DNA of 64,000 bases from Bacillota bacterium (GCA_023417475.1 JAEZFP010000055.1:151231-215230), one strand, 5' to 3'; shown: positions 26,781 to 35,492, counted from the first letter of the stretch. The notes: generated by a model not told the origin, from the letters alone. Numbers and translations: made by a program.

Positions 26781-28622
26781 ATGTCAATTCGTACAAGTGA
26801 TCAAATCCGGAATGTGGCGATCATCGCCCACGTTGACCACGGCAAGACCACGTTAGTTGACTGCCTGTTACGGCAGTCGGGTATTTTCCGAGACAATGAA
26901 AAAGTGGTGGAACGGGTTATGGACAGCAACGCGTTGGAACGGGAACGGGGCATCACCATTCTCTCCAAAAATACGGCTGTTTATTATAATGACATCAAAA
27001 TCAATATTGTAGACACACCGGGCCATGCCGATTTTGGCGGGGAAGTGGAACGGGTGTTGCGGATGGTGGACGGGGCGTTGTTGTTAGTCGACGCGTTTGA
27101 AGGACCGATGGCCCAAACAAAATTTGTGCTGCGGAAAGCTTTGGAAGTCGGCCTCAAAGTGATGGTGGTCATTAATAAAATCGACCGGCCCGACGCCCGG
27201 GTTAATGAAGTATTGAATGAGGTTTTCGATCTGTTTGTCGAGTTGGAAGCCGATGATTGGCAATTGGATTTCCCGGTAATTTACACTTCGGCGCGGCAGG
27301 GAATTGCTTCGCTGGATCCGGCCAAGCCGGGTCAGAACATGCAGCCGTTGTTTGAAATGATCAAAAGTGAGATTCCGGCCCCTAACGGCGATATGGAGTT
27401 GCCGCTGCAGCTACAGATCACCACCTTGGATTATGACGATTACGTCGGCCGGGTTGGCATCGGCCGGATCAGCAACGGGACCATTAAGCCCGGTCAACTG
27501 GTATCTCTTTGCAAACAGGACGGTGCTCAGGAAACAATCAAATTGGGCAAGGTTTGGACCTATGAGGGGTTGAAACGGAAAGATACCGATTTGGCTTCAG
27601 TGGGCGATATTGTTGCCCTGGCGGGATTAGGCAATGTTAATATCGGCGAGACGGTTAGCGATGCCGAAAATCCGGCGCCGTTGCCGTTGTTGACCATTGA
27701 TGAGCCGACCTTGACCATGACGTTTATGATCAATGACAGCCCTTTTGCAGGAAAAGAAGGCAAGTTTATTACTTCCCGGCATATCCGCGAACGGCTTTTT
27801 AAAGAAGCGGAGACCAACGTCAGCTTGAAAGTTCAGGAGACCGATTCTTCCGATTCATTCCAAGTTTCGGGACGTGGCGAATTGCATTTGGGAATCCTGA
27901 TCGAAACGATGCGCCGGGAAGGATATGAGTTGCAGGTATCAAAGCCGGAGCCGATTTTGAAACGAATCAACGGGGAGATTTACGAGCCGTATGAACGGTT
28001 ATTCATCAACACCCCCGACGAGTTCTCCGGCAAAGTGATTGAAAACTTGGGCCGGCGGCGGGGCGAAATGATGAATATGCAGCCGGTGGGGATGAGTCAA
28101 TTAAAAATTGAATTTTTAATTCCGGCCCGGGGTTTGGTGGGTTTCCGGTCGGAATTTCTGACCGACACCAAAGGGGAAGGCATCATGCACCATCTGTTTG
28201 ACCACTACGGTCCTTGGAAAGGCGAGATCTCCGGCCGGCAACGCGGCGTGTTGATTGCGTTTGAGACCGGCGAGGCGTCGGCTTACGGCATTCATAACAT
28301 TGAAGACCGGGGCAGTCTTTTTGTCAAACCGACCGAAAAGGTTTATGCCGGCATGATCGTTGGGGAGAACGCGCGGGAAGGCGATTTGGATGTTAATGTC
28401 TGCAAAAAGAAACATCTGACCAATATGCGGGCCAGCGGTTCCGACGAAGGGATCAAACTGACGCCGCCGCGGCTCTTCAGCCTCGAACAAGCCATGGAAT
28501 ATATCGAAGACGACGAGCTGGTGGAGATCACTCCCGGCTCAATCCGGATGCGCAAAAAGATTTTGGACCGGAGCGAGCGGGAAAGAGCTTTTAAACGAAC
28601 CCGCGATGCGCTGGCGGAATAA
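26781..28622 (+). CDS. typA: ribosome-associated GTPase TypA/BipA
   Basis: A 613-residue translational GTPase of the EF-G family. The G motifs are AHVDHGKTTLVD, DTPGHADFGGEVERVL and NKIDRPDAR; later come the EF-G-like domains and the BipA-specific C-terminal domain (RGVLIAFETGEASAYGIHNI). The family acts on 50S assembly and in stress or cold responses. ATG 26781 follows AAGGTGGA. It is monocistronic, with its own terminator. Confidence 0.96.
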   Translation: MSIRTSDQIRNVAIIAHVDHGKTTLVDCLLRQSGIFRDNEKVVERVMDSNALERERGITILSKNTAVYYNDIKINIVDTPGHADFGGEVERVLRMVDGALLLVDAFEGPMAQTKFVLRKALEVGLKVMVVINKIDRPDARVNEVLNEVFDLFVELEADDWQLDFPVIYTSARQGIASLDPAKPGQNMQPLFEMIKSEIPAPNGDMELPLQLQITTLDYDDYVGRVGIGRISNGTIKPGQLVSLCKQDGAQETIKLGKVWTYEGLKRKDTDLASVGDIVALAGLGNVNIGETVSDAENPAPLPLLTIDEPTLTMTFMINDSPFAGKEGKFITSRHIRERLFKEAETNVSLKVQETDSSDSFQVSGRGELHLGILIETMRREGYELQVSKPEPILKRINGEIYEPYERLFINTPDEFSGKVIENLGRRRGEMMNMQPVGMSQLKIEFLIPARGLVGFRSEFLTDTKGEGIMHHLFDHYGPWKGEISGRQRGVLIAFETGEASAYGIHNIEDRGSLFVKPTEKVYAGMIVGENAREGDLDVNVCKKKHLTNMRASGSDEGIKLTPPRLFSLEQAMEYIEDDELVEITPGSIRMRKKILDRSERERAFKRTRDALAE

Positions 28623-28642
28623 CAGGATGCGAATGGCAACAG

Positions 28643-28670
28643 CCCAGGGTGATTTGACCTTGGGTTTTTT
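28643..28670 (+). terminator. intrinsic terminator after typA
   Basis: CCCAGGGT and ACCTTGGG form a stem around GATTTG and are followed by six T. The rest of the 300-base gap to the ClpP-like gene shows no gene that I can support. Confidence 0.8.
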
Positions 28671-28922
28671 ACAACCGCTAGCTTTTCGCCCCACCATGGG
28701 CCGCCGAGAGCGTTTTTTCGGCCGACATAATTTGCGTCGTCTGTAAATTATCAGCGGTGAATAAAAAACAATCGCGAATCTAATTTTAATTAAACGGATA
28801 CAATATATGGATAACCGCGTCTGGGTTAATCGCGCTAGATTGTATTCCACGGGGATGTAAAAGTAATGCCAACCCCTTTTTTGGAGAATAAGGGAAACAA
28901 ATTTTTTTGGAAGGTGATCAGT

Positions 28923-29507
28923 ATGTTAAACAACGAAACCAATGAAGTCGAAGTAGCGATGCATGGGGATAAGTATTACGATATCCTTGCGAAGACCCGG
29001 GCCATTACGATTGCGGGAGAGATCAATCAGAAATTGGCCGAACGAATCATGCAACAATTGCTTTTTCTCCAAGAGCTCTCCAATGATCCCATTAAAGTTT
29101 TGATCAATTCGCAAGGCGGCCATGTGGAGTCCGGGGATACGATTCACGATCTGTTTCAATTTGTTAAACCCCGGATTATTGTGATCGGAACCGGTTGGGT
29201 TGCGAGCGCGGCGATCACCATTTATTTGGGCGCGGCCAAAAACGACCGTTATTCCCTCCCGAACACCCGGTATTTAATCCACCAACCGGCTGGCGGGGTT
29301 CATGGTCAAGCCAGTGACATTCATATCGAAGCGCAGGAGCTGATCAAAATGCGGCAGCGAATTAATCGGCTGATCAGCGAGGCCACCGGTCAATCACTGG
29401 AGAAAATCGTCAACGATACGGACCGCAATTTCTGGATGGATGCCGCCGAAGCCAGGGAGTACGGAATCGTCACCAATATCATCACTTCCCTGGACGAGAT
29501 CCGTTAA
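28923..29507 (+). CDS. ClpP-family serine protease-like protein, catalytic Asp replaced
   Basis: A 194-residue ClpP-fold protein. The serine is retained (Ser95 in GTGWVASAAIT) and so is the histidine (His120 in YLIHQPAGG). The third residue, normally Asp in a DTDRD/DTERD motif, reads DTDRN here (Asn169). ClpP normally forms a 14-mer barrel fed by ClpX or ClpC; no Clp ATPase or second clpP is nearby. I start at ATG 28923, with GGAAGGTGAT seven bases upstream; an in-frame ATG at 28866 would add 19 residues with a weaker site. It may be a paralogue with reduced activity or a partner in a mixed ring. Confidence 0.85.
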   Translation: MLNNETNEVEVAMHGDKYYDILAKTRAITIAGEINQKLAERIMQQLLFLQELSNDPIKVLINSQGGHVESGDTIHDLFQFVKPRIIVIGTGWVASAAITIYLGAAKNDRYSLPNTRYLIHQPAGGVHGQASDIHIEAQELIKMRQRINRLISEATGQSLEKIVNDTDRNFWMDAAEAREYGIVTNIITSLDEIR

Positions 29508-29596
29508 TCGTCTTTATAAAAAACGCAGGGTCTGTCGCAAAATACAAAAGATAATGGGTGAGTTCGCTACAAAGCCAGGCTATTTGACTCAAAAAG

Positions 29597-29643
29597 GGGC
29601 TGTTGCAACTTGCTGCTTCATATTGCAACAGCCCTTTTTTTCG
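29597..29643. terminator. bidirectional terminator between the ClpP-like gene and pstS
   Basis: GGGCTGTTGCAA and TTGCAACAGCCC form a perfect 12-bp stem. T runs lie on the outer side on both strands, suiting the two convergent genes. Confidence 0.9.
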
Positions 29644-29652
29644 ACATTAAAA

Positions 29653-29684
29653 AAAGGGTTGCGCTGTTTCCGGTGCAACCCTTT
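29653..29684 (-). terminator. intrinsic terminator after pstS
   Basis: AAAGGGTTGC and GCAACCCTTT form a 10-bp stem 18 bases beyond the pstS stop; on the minus strand it runs into seven or so T. Confidence 0.85.
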
Positions 29685-29701
29685 GGGTATGAGACGTTCA
29701 A

Positions 29702-30499
29702 TTATTTTTGATTGACGGTGATGTACTCTTTGGCGACTATCTTTTGACCTTCGGCACTGACCACCCAGTCAAGAAATTGTTTGACCACGCCGGCCGGAGC
29801 GTTTTTGGTTAAGAGTAAGAACGGACGTTGAATTTTATATTTCTTGGCGAGGATGTTCTTTTCGTTCACTTCAACACCGTCGATGGTGAGGGCTTTCACT
29901 GCTTTGACGTCAAGCGAACCAAGCGAGATATAACCGATGGCTTCTTTGGTGATGGAAACGCTTTGTTGAACCGCGCCGGTCGAAGCTTGAACTAAACATT
30001 TGTTGGTATTGGGAGTTTTACCGAGGACGATCTCTTCAAATGCGCCACGGGTTCCCGATCCGGCTTCCCGGTTGATAACGACAATACTTTGATCCGGACC
30101 GCCAACTTGTTTCCAGTTGGTGTATTCGCCGGCGTAAATCTTTTTAAGTTGGTCGACGGTTAAGTTGCCGACGGAATTGCTTTTATTGACGATGATCGCG
30201 ATACCGTCTTTGGCGATAGTGGTTTCATGAATACCGGTTTCTTCCGGGTTTAACTCGCGAGAGCTGGATCCGATATCGGCGGTACCGGTCATTGCGGCTT
30301 TGATTCCTGCGCCCGAACCGCCGCCTTGCACGAAAATTTTAACATCTTTGTTTTTTGCCATGTAAGCTTGGGCCAATTCTTCAGCTAAAGGTTGAACCGA
30401 GGTAGAACCGACGATATTGATGGTTCCTGAAGCAGCAAAGCTAACGACGGACATCATCAAGAAAGCAGCGGCGAAAACAAGTAAAACAACTTTTTTCAT
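29702..30499 (-). CDS. pstS: phosphate ABC transporter substrate-binding protein PstS
   Basis: A 265-residue periplasmic-type phosphate-binding protein. A signal peptide (residues 1-23, ending VVSFAAS) is followed by INIVGSTSVQPLAEELA and GGGSGAGIKAAMTGTADIG, the phosphate-binding loops; REAGSGTRGAFEE is the second ligand loop. There is no lipobox cysteine. The start is ATG 30499 with AGGAGGATTCAA before it. pstC, pstA, pstB and phoU are not adjacent, so the transporter is encoded elsewhere. Pho-box-like repeats lie upstream. Confidence 0.92.
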   Translation of the reverse strand: MKKVVLLVFAAAFLMMSVVSFAASGTINIVGSTSVQPLAEELAQAYMAKNKDVKIFVQGGGSGAGIKAAMTGTADIGSSSRELNPEETGIHETTIAKDGIAIIVNKSNSVGNLTVDQLKKIYAGEYTNWKQVGGPDQSIVVINREAGSGTRGAFEEIVLGKTPNTNKCLVQASTGAVQQSVSITKEAIGYISLGSLDVKAVKALTIDGVEVNEKNILAKKYKIQRPFLLLTKNAPAGVVKQFLDWVVSAEGQKIVAKEYITVNQK

Positions 30500-30544
30500 T
30501 TGAATCCTCCTAATGATTTGTTGATCTAAAACTATCATTGGGAG

Positions 30545-30584
30545 ATTAAGACTAAAGCTCAATCCAGATTAAGACGACATTAAG
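30545..30584 (-). promoter_or_regulatory. Pho-box-like direct repeats upstream of pstS
   Basis: On the minus strand CTTAAT occurs three times, at 30579-30584, 30568-30573 and 30545-30550, with steps of 11 and 23 bases; a weaker TTGAGC lies between. Hexamers repeated every 11 bases are the form of PhoP/PhoB sites, and the gene downstream is pstS. Confidence 0.5.
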
Positions 30585-30599
30585 GTTGTTCTAAGAATG

Positions 30600-30641
30600 A
30601 AAATCGCCGCGACTCCGAAGCTGGAGTGGCGGCGATTTTTT
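30600..30641 (+). terminator. strong hairpin with T run between pstS and the PAP2 gene
   Basis: AAATCGCCGC pairs with GCGGCGATTT, and inside it ACTCC pairs with GGAGT; six T follow on the plus strand. No plus-strand gene ends here, so it would stop a transcript starting in the pstS promoter region or act as a leader attenuator for the PAP2 gene. Confidence 0.6.
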
Positions 30642-30642
30642 G

Positions 30643-30943
30643 CCTCAAACGGCTTATTTCTGAGCGCCGGCTTGTTTTAAGGAGCGCGCCTGCCTCGACT
30701 TGCCTGGCGTTAAATCATATTTGCCGGGGAGATTGGGGTCAGTCTTCGCAATCGTACCTACTTCGTATAGTCAAGGGTTGCCGCCCTGCCGGGACGAATA
30801 AATATTCTGGATTGAATGAGGAAACAACCGGGGTTTGCAGGAAAAAACTTGGATTTCACGAAATAATACCAAAATTATTACCCAGGACTCGGGAAAGCGT
30901 CACAAGCCGAATCGGGCGCGATTTTGATAAAGGAGCGAAGTCA
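30643..30943. other. intergenic stretch before the PAP2 gene
   Basis: About 300 bases, open in the same frame as the PAP2 gene, but the encoded extension is Arg/Cys-rich without family resemblance and has no ribosome binding site. I see no RNA gene or clear promoter in it. Confidence 0.5.
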
Positions 30944-31768
30944 TTGTCATTGATAAAAATCAGCCTATCGATCGTCCTTGTTTTGGGAGGATTCGGGATG
31001 GGAACCGTTGTTCCAACCGCTGCTCAGCCGCTAACAGAGCAAGCGGCCGCGGTTTGCGATCAACTGTGGGAGGATGGCAAGACAGTCGTTCTGGCGCCGC
31101 TGGAGTGGCGGCGGGGGGAGTGGCAAAAAGCCGGGTTGGTGGTAGTGTTTGCGGCCGGTTTGTATTCCCGGGATCAAACAATCCGGGATAACCTTCAAGA
31201 GCGGCGGAGCGCGTCGCGCGACCGGGTGGCGGAATGGGTCCGGCCGTTTGGCGAAGGACAGTACACTTTACCGTTACTGGCCGGGTTTTATTATTACGGT
31301 CGCCGGAACGAGGATGAGCAAGCCACTAAGGCGGCGGTCTGGGGGACGGAAAGTTTCCTGGTGAGCAGCGCCATAACGTTAGGACTAAAAACCGCTGCCC
31401 ACCGACGCCGGCCCAACACCGGCGCGAAGTATGATACGTGGGACGGACCGGACTTTTCCTTGGATAATGACTCGTTTCCCTCGCACCATACCGCATCCGC
31501 CTTCGCCGTGGCGACGGTGATGGCCAACGTATACCGGGAGCGGCGTTTGATCCCGGTATTGGCATACAGCGCCGCCGCCTTGACCGGCTGGTCGCGGCTG
31601 AATGACGATGTTCATTGGGCTTCGGATGTTTTTGTGGGAGCGGTGATCGGTTATTATACCGCGAAAACGATCATGGCGCGCCCCACTCAAGCAGCGCAAA
31701 CCGCCCGGTTTGAAGTGTGTCCCAATCCCGACGGTTCGCTGGGATTGGTGTACCGGCTTCGGTTTTAG
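30944..31768 (+). CDS. PAP2-family phosphatase, exported or membrane-bound
   Basis: A 274-residue protein of the type 2 phosphatidic acid phosphatase superfamily. The three active-site motifs are present: KTAAHRRRP (KX6RP), PSHH in SFPSHHTASAF (PSGH class) and SRLNDDVHWASD (SRX5HX3D). A signal-like helix (about residues 5-25) precedes them. Substrates could be undecaprenyl pyrophosphate, phosphatidic acid or sugar-lipid phosphates; the sequence does not decide. I start at TTG 30944, nine bases after AAGGAG; a TTG at 30950 is an alternative. Confidence 0.8.
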   Translation: MSLIKISLSIVLVLGGFGMGTVVPTAAQPLTEQAAAVCDQLWEDGKTVVLAPLEWRRGEWQKAGLVVVFAAGLYSRDQTIRDNLQERRSASRDRVAEWVRPFGEGQYTLPLLAGFYYYGRRNEDEQATKAAVWGTESFLVSSAITLGLKTAAHRRRPNTGAKYDTWDGPDFSLDNDSFPSHHTASAFAVATVMANVYRERRLIPVLAYSAAALTGWSRLNDDVHWASDVFVGAVIGYYTAKTIMARPTQAAQTARFEVCPNPDGSLGLVYRLRF

Positions 31769-31797
31769 GGTGCGAAAGCCGGGATGGCGGACTACTT

Positions 31798-31958
31798 GAA
31801 AAAGAGCAGCGATCAATCATCAAGCCACTGAAAAACCTCCGCTCTGAAAGATTGACCGACAATATATCGTGAGTAGCTTGTTTTAGGCTATCAATATATT
31901 GTCGGTCAATGTTATTTCGAGCAGTTTTTCAGTGGCCTCTCAATCATCGCTGCTCTTT
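31798..31958. terminator. large nested inverted repeat, probable bidirectional terminator
   Basis: An outer pair (AAAAGAGCAGCGAT and GCCACTGAAAAAC on the left; the matching complements at 31924-31958) encloses an inner perfect pair TTGACCGACAATATAT (31852-31867) and its complement (31894-31909). The outer right arm includes the last codons of the minus-strand phosphoesterase gene. Both ends run into T on the outgoing strand, as suits two convergent genes. Confidence 0.7.
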
Positions 31959-33352
31959 TGTTGGGAAAAGGAGTGCCGCTCAATCGTCAGGCCGCCTTTC
32001 ACCCCGTTCACTTTAATGGAGTCGACGGCGTTTAATTTCAATTTGCCGGAATCATCTTTTTTCCAATACAAAATGGCGGCGCTGTACGGATCGCCGGCTC
32101 TGGCGCCCCGAATCCCGGCGGCGCCGGTGGTTCCGGCATCGACGATGGTTGTTTGATCCGTGGTGGATAAGCGGAATTTATGATCGTGTCCGTGTAGGAT
32201 CACCGGTACCTTCCCAACCAGTTTGGAGGCGAGATCCCGTTCGTGGACCGCAACGATATCGGGCGGCTGCTCCATGGCTAACACCCGTTTGGCTAACGTG
32301 TCGGCCGCTTGGGCGATTTCCGCCGGCGGTACCTTATCCGAATTGAAACTTTTGGAAGCCGGGTCGGCCAATCCGGCGATGGATAAACCGTAAATCTTAT
32401 ATAATCCGCTGGTCAGGACCCAAATTGATCGGTGTCCTTTGAGACGTTGAATGATCAACGGCGAATCGTGGTTTCCTGGGACGAAGATATAAGGGACCCC
32501 CAATTTAATGATTCGCGTAGTGATCTCCGCTTCCGGGGCGGTGCCATAATCAGTCAAATCGCCGGTATCGATGATCATTCCAATCTTGAAGTTTTTCACC
32601 AATTCTTCGATGAAGTCGAAGGCCGCCGGATTGTTATGAATATCCGAGACGTGCAAGACCGCCAGGTCGGAATCGAACTGTCCCAAGCTTTGAATTTTAC
32701 CGGCCTGTTGATATAACTGGGACACGTCGTGGGACACCAGTTTCAGATTATTTCCGATAACTTCCAGATTGTTTAAGCCCATGTTAATCAGGGACATCGC
32801 TCCGGGTGCGGCCGCCAGAACCCCTTGGTATTGCGGATGTTCGAGCGCTTTGGAGTCGTATGTGGCATAAATGCCGCCAAGCAATACGGCGATCACCAGT
32901 ACGGCGGTTAACAATCCGTAACAGAAGAAACGGGAAGGCGGATAATAGCGCATAACCAAAAGCGCCAGCGCTCCGCCGATCAGTCCGTAAAGCACCACGG
33001 TTCCCAATAACGAAGTCAGGGCGTCGGTCGCATTTTTTTGAAATGTCGGCAACCATTGCTCTTGCGGGGGAATGGCGCTCAGTTGTTTCTCAAGTTTGGA
33101 CAGATCGATCTGGTCGAGCGTGATCACCAACTGCCAGGGAAAACGGTGTGATTTTAAAAACAGCTGTCCAACCGGAGGAATCGCGATCCGCGTGCCGCCT
33201 TCCCAGTTGAATTGGGTCTGCAGTTTAAATGAGAACGAGTAATAATCAAAGGATACTTGGGCGAAAAGTTGTACGAATGTCAAAGTCAGAATGATCACCA
33301 AGAGCACAGCGCAAACTTTTTTAACCCAAGGTTGTTTGAGCTCAAGTTTCAT
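31940..33352 (-). CDS. membrane-anchored metallophosphoesterase
   Basis: A 470-residue protein. An N-terminal helix (about residues 10-30), an extracytoplasmic region and a helix pair (about 125-180) precede a calcineurin-like phosphoesterase domain with all metal motifs: SDIHNN, DTGDLTDYG, PGNHDS and HGHDHKF. The domain is expected to hold two metals and hydrolyse phosphomonoesters or diesters; the substrate is unknown. Start at ATG 33352 after GAGGAGCAACGGAAG. Its last codons lie in the large hairpin shared with the PAP2 gene. Confidence 0.82.
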   Translation of the reverse strand: MKLELKQPWVKKVCAVLLVIILTLTFVQLFAQVSFDYYSFSFKLQTQFNWEGGTRIAIPPVGQLFLKSHRFPWQLVITLDQIDLSKLEKQLSAIPPQEQWLPTFQKNATDALTSLLGTVVLYGLIGGALALLVMRYYPPSRFFCYGLLTAVLVIAVLLGGIYATYDSKALEHPQYQGVLAAAPGAMSLINMGLNNLEVIGNNLKLVSHDVSQLYQQAGKIQSLGQFDSDLAVLHVSDIHNNPAAFDFIEELVKNFKIGMIIDTGDLTDYGTAPEAEITTRIIKLGVPYIFVPGNHDSPLIIQRLKGHRSIWVLTSGLYKIYGLSIAGLADPASKSFNSDKVPPAEIAQAADTLAKRVLAMEQPPDIVAVHERDLASKLVGKVPVILHGHDHKFRLSTTDQTTIVDAGTTGAAGIRGARAGDPYSAAILYWKKDDSGKLKLNAVDSIKVNGVKGGLTIERHSFSQQKSSDD

Positions 33353-33538
33353 CTTCCGTTGCTCCTCGTTTATTGACAAAAAAACGGCGTTGGTAAATTG
33401 AAAGGAAACCGGCCACTCATTGATTTCTAATTATAACATAATGCGAAGAGAGGTTTTTTGGTGACTCAATCCCTCGGGAGGAATAAATTGGTGAATCGTT
33501 CCGTATAGATGTATAAATCCTCCAAAGAGGTGATAAAA

Positions 33539-34912
33539 ATGCTAATGTGTAGTGAATGCGGTGCCCATGTTGAGGACAATGTTTTGGCCTGCGTGATCTG
33601 TGGCAGCAATTTGACTGTTCCGGCGGACAATGCGGGTGATACGCCGACTTCAATAGGGATGGTCACTGAAACCGAAGTGCAATCGGTATTAGCCGAAGCG
33701 CCGGCAGTTGACCGTGGGGCAACCGACACCGGAAGTACAACCGTAGACAATGAGGCAACGACCACGGATGACTCTGACCTAATTTACACCAGTGACGAAC
33801 TTGATCTGGAATGGATTACGGATTCCGATGTTGCAAACCCGGAGGAAGCCATTGCGCCGGAAACCGCCGTCGACCCGGAGCCGGAACCGGTTGTCGCTCG
33901 GGCAACGGCCCAAGTCGACGATCTCCCGGCCTCCGAAAGCGTACCGGAGATTCCACCGGTGGAGTCCGTTGCGCCGGCTCTCCCGGTCTCGCCGGCGGAG
34001 AACCTACGCTCAGAGCTGACCGAACCGCTGGAGATGCCGGGATTGGATGCCTTACGCGAAGTCGTTTCCACGGCGGAACCCGGAAGTGCGGCCATGACTG
34101 CGAACTTTGGAACCGAAGTGGTTTCGGTTAGCGACGGTCATATGGGGAAAGGTCTGATCAGACCGCAGGTGGTGGCGGTTGAATCCGACGGCTATCATTT
34201 CCGCTATGATGAGCCTAAAACCAATGTGGTCAAGATGGAACAAACCCCGGAACAAACGGTGGAGTTTCGGGTGACCGGCGAACAGATGGAGAAACTCAAA
34301 GCGGAACAATTCCCCATGGAAGTGGAAGCGGTCGTGGATACCCCGCCTGAAACCGATCCGTCGTTGGCTGAAGCGTTGTTAGCCGATTCGGCAGTCGACG
34401 CCGATACCGGCGAAGCCCCGGAGGTAGCTGAAACGGTTGCCGTCCCGCCCCTTGACGACGCAATCTTCGAACCGGTTGTGGTAAATCTCGATGAATTATT
34501 GGAAGGGTCGCCGGAGCCCATGGGTGAGGCCGGGTCGGAACCGGAGCGTGAGTCGGAAATTGAATTGATCGAGGAACTTGAACCCGAAAACGAAACTCCG
34601 CTTCCGGAGCCGGAGTTGACCTTGGAACCGCAGTCGACGCCGGAGCCGCTTCCCGTCATGCTTTGGGACGCGAAACCGAAATTTGAAATCACTAGCAAAA
34701 CTGTTTCGGTTTTCGGTCACTACGGCCAAGTGGCGGAACGTTTGGATCTGAACCAGGTCCGCCGGATCGCGCTGGAACGGTCGTTTTGGGGATTGTTGTT
34801 CGGTTTTAGCACCCTCAAATTTTTCACCGCCAATCCCGCCGAACCCGCCTTGGTCATCAAAGGGGTGAAGCGGGCGGGAGAGATCCGGGCCTTAATTGAT
34901 AATTATTTATGA
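33539..34912 (+). CDS. zinc-ribbon protein with long acidic linker and C-terminal PH-like domain
   Basis: A 457-residue protein of three parts: an N-terminal zinc ribbon (CSECGAHVEDNVLACVICG, two CxxC pairs), a roughly 340-residue acidic, Pro/Glu/Ala/Val-rich region that is probably disordered, and a C-terminal segment of about 80 residues (FEITSKTVSVFGHYG, then LDLNQVRRIALERSFWGLLF) resembling bacterial PH/DUF304 domains. No membrane helix is clear. Function unknown. ATG follows AAGAGGTGAT. It is transcribed away from the metallophosphoesterase gene. Confidence 0.65.
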   Translation: MLMCSECGAHVEDNVLACVICGSNLTVPADNAGDTPTSIGMVTETEVQSVLAEAPAVDRGATDTGSTTVDNEATTTDDSDLIYTSDELDLEWITDSDVANPEEAIAPETAVDPEPEPVVARATAQVDDLPASESVPEIPPVESVAPALPVSPAENLRSELTEPLEMPGLDALREVVSTAEPGSAAMTANFGTEVVSVSDGHMGKGLIRPQVVAVESDGYHFRYDEPKTNVVKMEQTPEQTVEFRVTGEQMEKLKAEQFPMEVEAVVDTPPETDPSLAEALLADSAVDADTGEAPEVAETVAVPPLDDAIFEPVVVNLDELLEGSPEPMGEAGSEPERESEIELIEELEPENETPLPEPELTLEPQSTPEPLPVMLWDAKPKFEITSKTVSVFGHYGQVAERLDLNQVRRIALERSFWGLLFGFSTLKFFTANPAEPALVIKGVKRAGEIRALIDNYL

Positions 34913-34929
34913 TGAACTTTCGGATGGCG

Positions 34930-34963
34930 AAACTGCCGTGGGTTGAACAGCACACGGCAGTTT
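34930..34963 (+). terminator. hairpin after the zinc-ribbon gene
   Basis: AAACTGCCGTG and CACGGCAGTTT make an 11-bp perfect stem 18 bases past the stop. No T run follows, so termination is likely but not certain. Confidence 0.5.
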
Positions 34964-35053
34964 GCCGTCAATGTAACGGTCCGACCCAAGTTGGTTTTCT
35001 GCAAATGGGGTTGCAGACCTGCTTTCGGCCCAGAAATTGGTGCTAAAAAAACC

Positions 35054-35082
35054 TTGACGCAGGTGGGTTGGAGTGATAAAAT
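35054..35082 (+). promoter_or_regulatory. sigma-A promoter of tRNA-Gly
   Basis: TTGACG, 17 bases, TAAAAT, placed 14 bases before the tRNA. Each hexamer matches the consensus at five positions. Confidence 0.7.
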
Positions 35083-35095
35083 AATCTTTACCGAC

Positions 35096-35171
35096 GCGGG
35101 AGTAGCTCAGTTGGTAGAGCGTCAGCCTTCCAAGCTGAATGTCGCGGGTTCGAGCCCCGTTTCCCGCTCCA
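35096..35171 (+). tRNA. tRNA-Gly (anticodon TCC)
   Basis: A full cloverleaf: acceptor GCGGGAG with TTCCCGC, a D arm containing AGCTCAGTTGGTAGAGC, an anticodon arm TCAGC-CTTCCAA-GCTGA with TCC in the loop, a T arm GCGGG-TTCGAGC-CCCGT and an encoded CCA end. TCC reads GGA and GGG glycine codons. Confidence 0.96.
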
Positions 35172-35256
35172 AAGTGTTAATTGAGCTTTCAAGGGTTTCC
35201 TTGGAAGTTTTTTATTTACTCAATAAACATCCCCTATATCCTTCGCGAGAACGGGC

Positions 35257-35285
35257 TTGAATGGACATTTCGGTTGTGATATAAT
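35257..35285 (+). promoter_or_regulatory. sigma-A promoter of tRNA-Arg
   Basis: TTGAAT, 17 bases, perfect TATAAT, 12 bases before the tRNA. Confidence 0.8.
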
Positions 35286-35297
35286 ATATTAGCAAAT

Positions 35298-35373
35298 GCG
35301 CCTGTAGCTCAGGGGATAGAGCAACGGACTTCTAATCCGTTGGCCGTAGGTTCGATTCCTACCAGGCGCGCCA
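35298..35373 (+). tRNA. tRNA-Arg (anticodon TCT)
   Basis: Acceptor GCGCCTG with CAGGCGC, a D arm with AGCTCAGGGGATAGAGC, an anticodon loop CTTCTAA containing TCT, a T arm GTAGG-TTCGATT-CCTAC and an encoded CCA. It decodes AGA and AGG. Confidence 0.96.
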
Positions 35374-35388
35374 TTTAGTAATGACAGG

Positions 35389-35415
35389 GGTTTGCGGGAT
35401 TCCGCAAACCTTTTT
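35389..35415 (+). terminator. intrinsic terminator after tRNA-Arg
   Basis: GGTTTGCGG and CCGCAAACC form a 9-bp stem with a four-base loop followed by five T. Confidence 0.9.
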
Positions 35416-35492
35416 ATATTGCTTTCGGTGATTAAAACAGTAAAATGCTCCGAAAAAATCATAAATCATCCGCATAAAGATAAAAAACTAGG

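Noticed and set aside
30626..30943. N-terminal extension of the PAP2 protein from an upstream start at 30626
   Set aside because: The extension is Arg/Cys-rich and does not look like a domain; a good ribosome binding site precedes TTG 30944, which starts a signal-like helix.
32432..32716. Open frames opposite the metallophosphoesterase and within the enzyme genes on the other strand
   Set aside because: They mirror the codon pattern of the real gene, have no ribosome binding sites and no recognisable domains.
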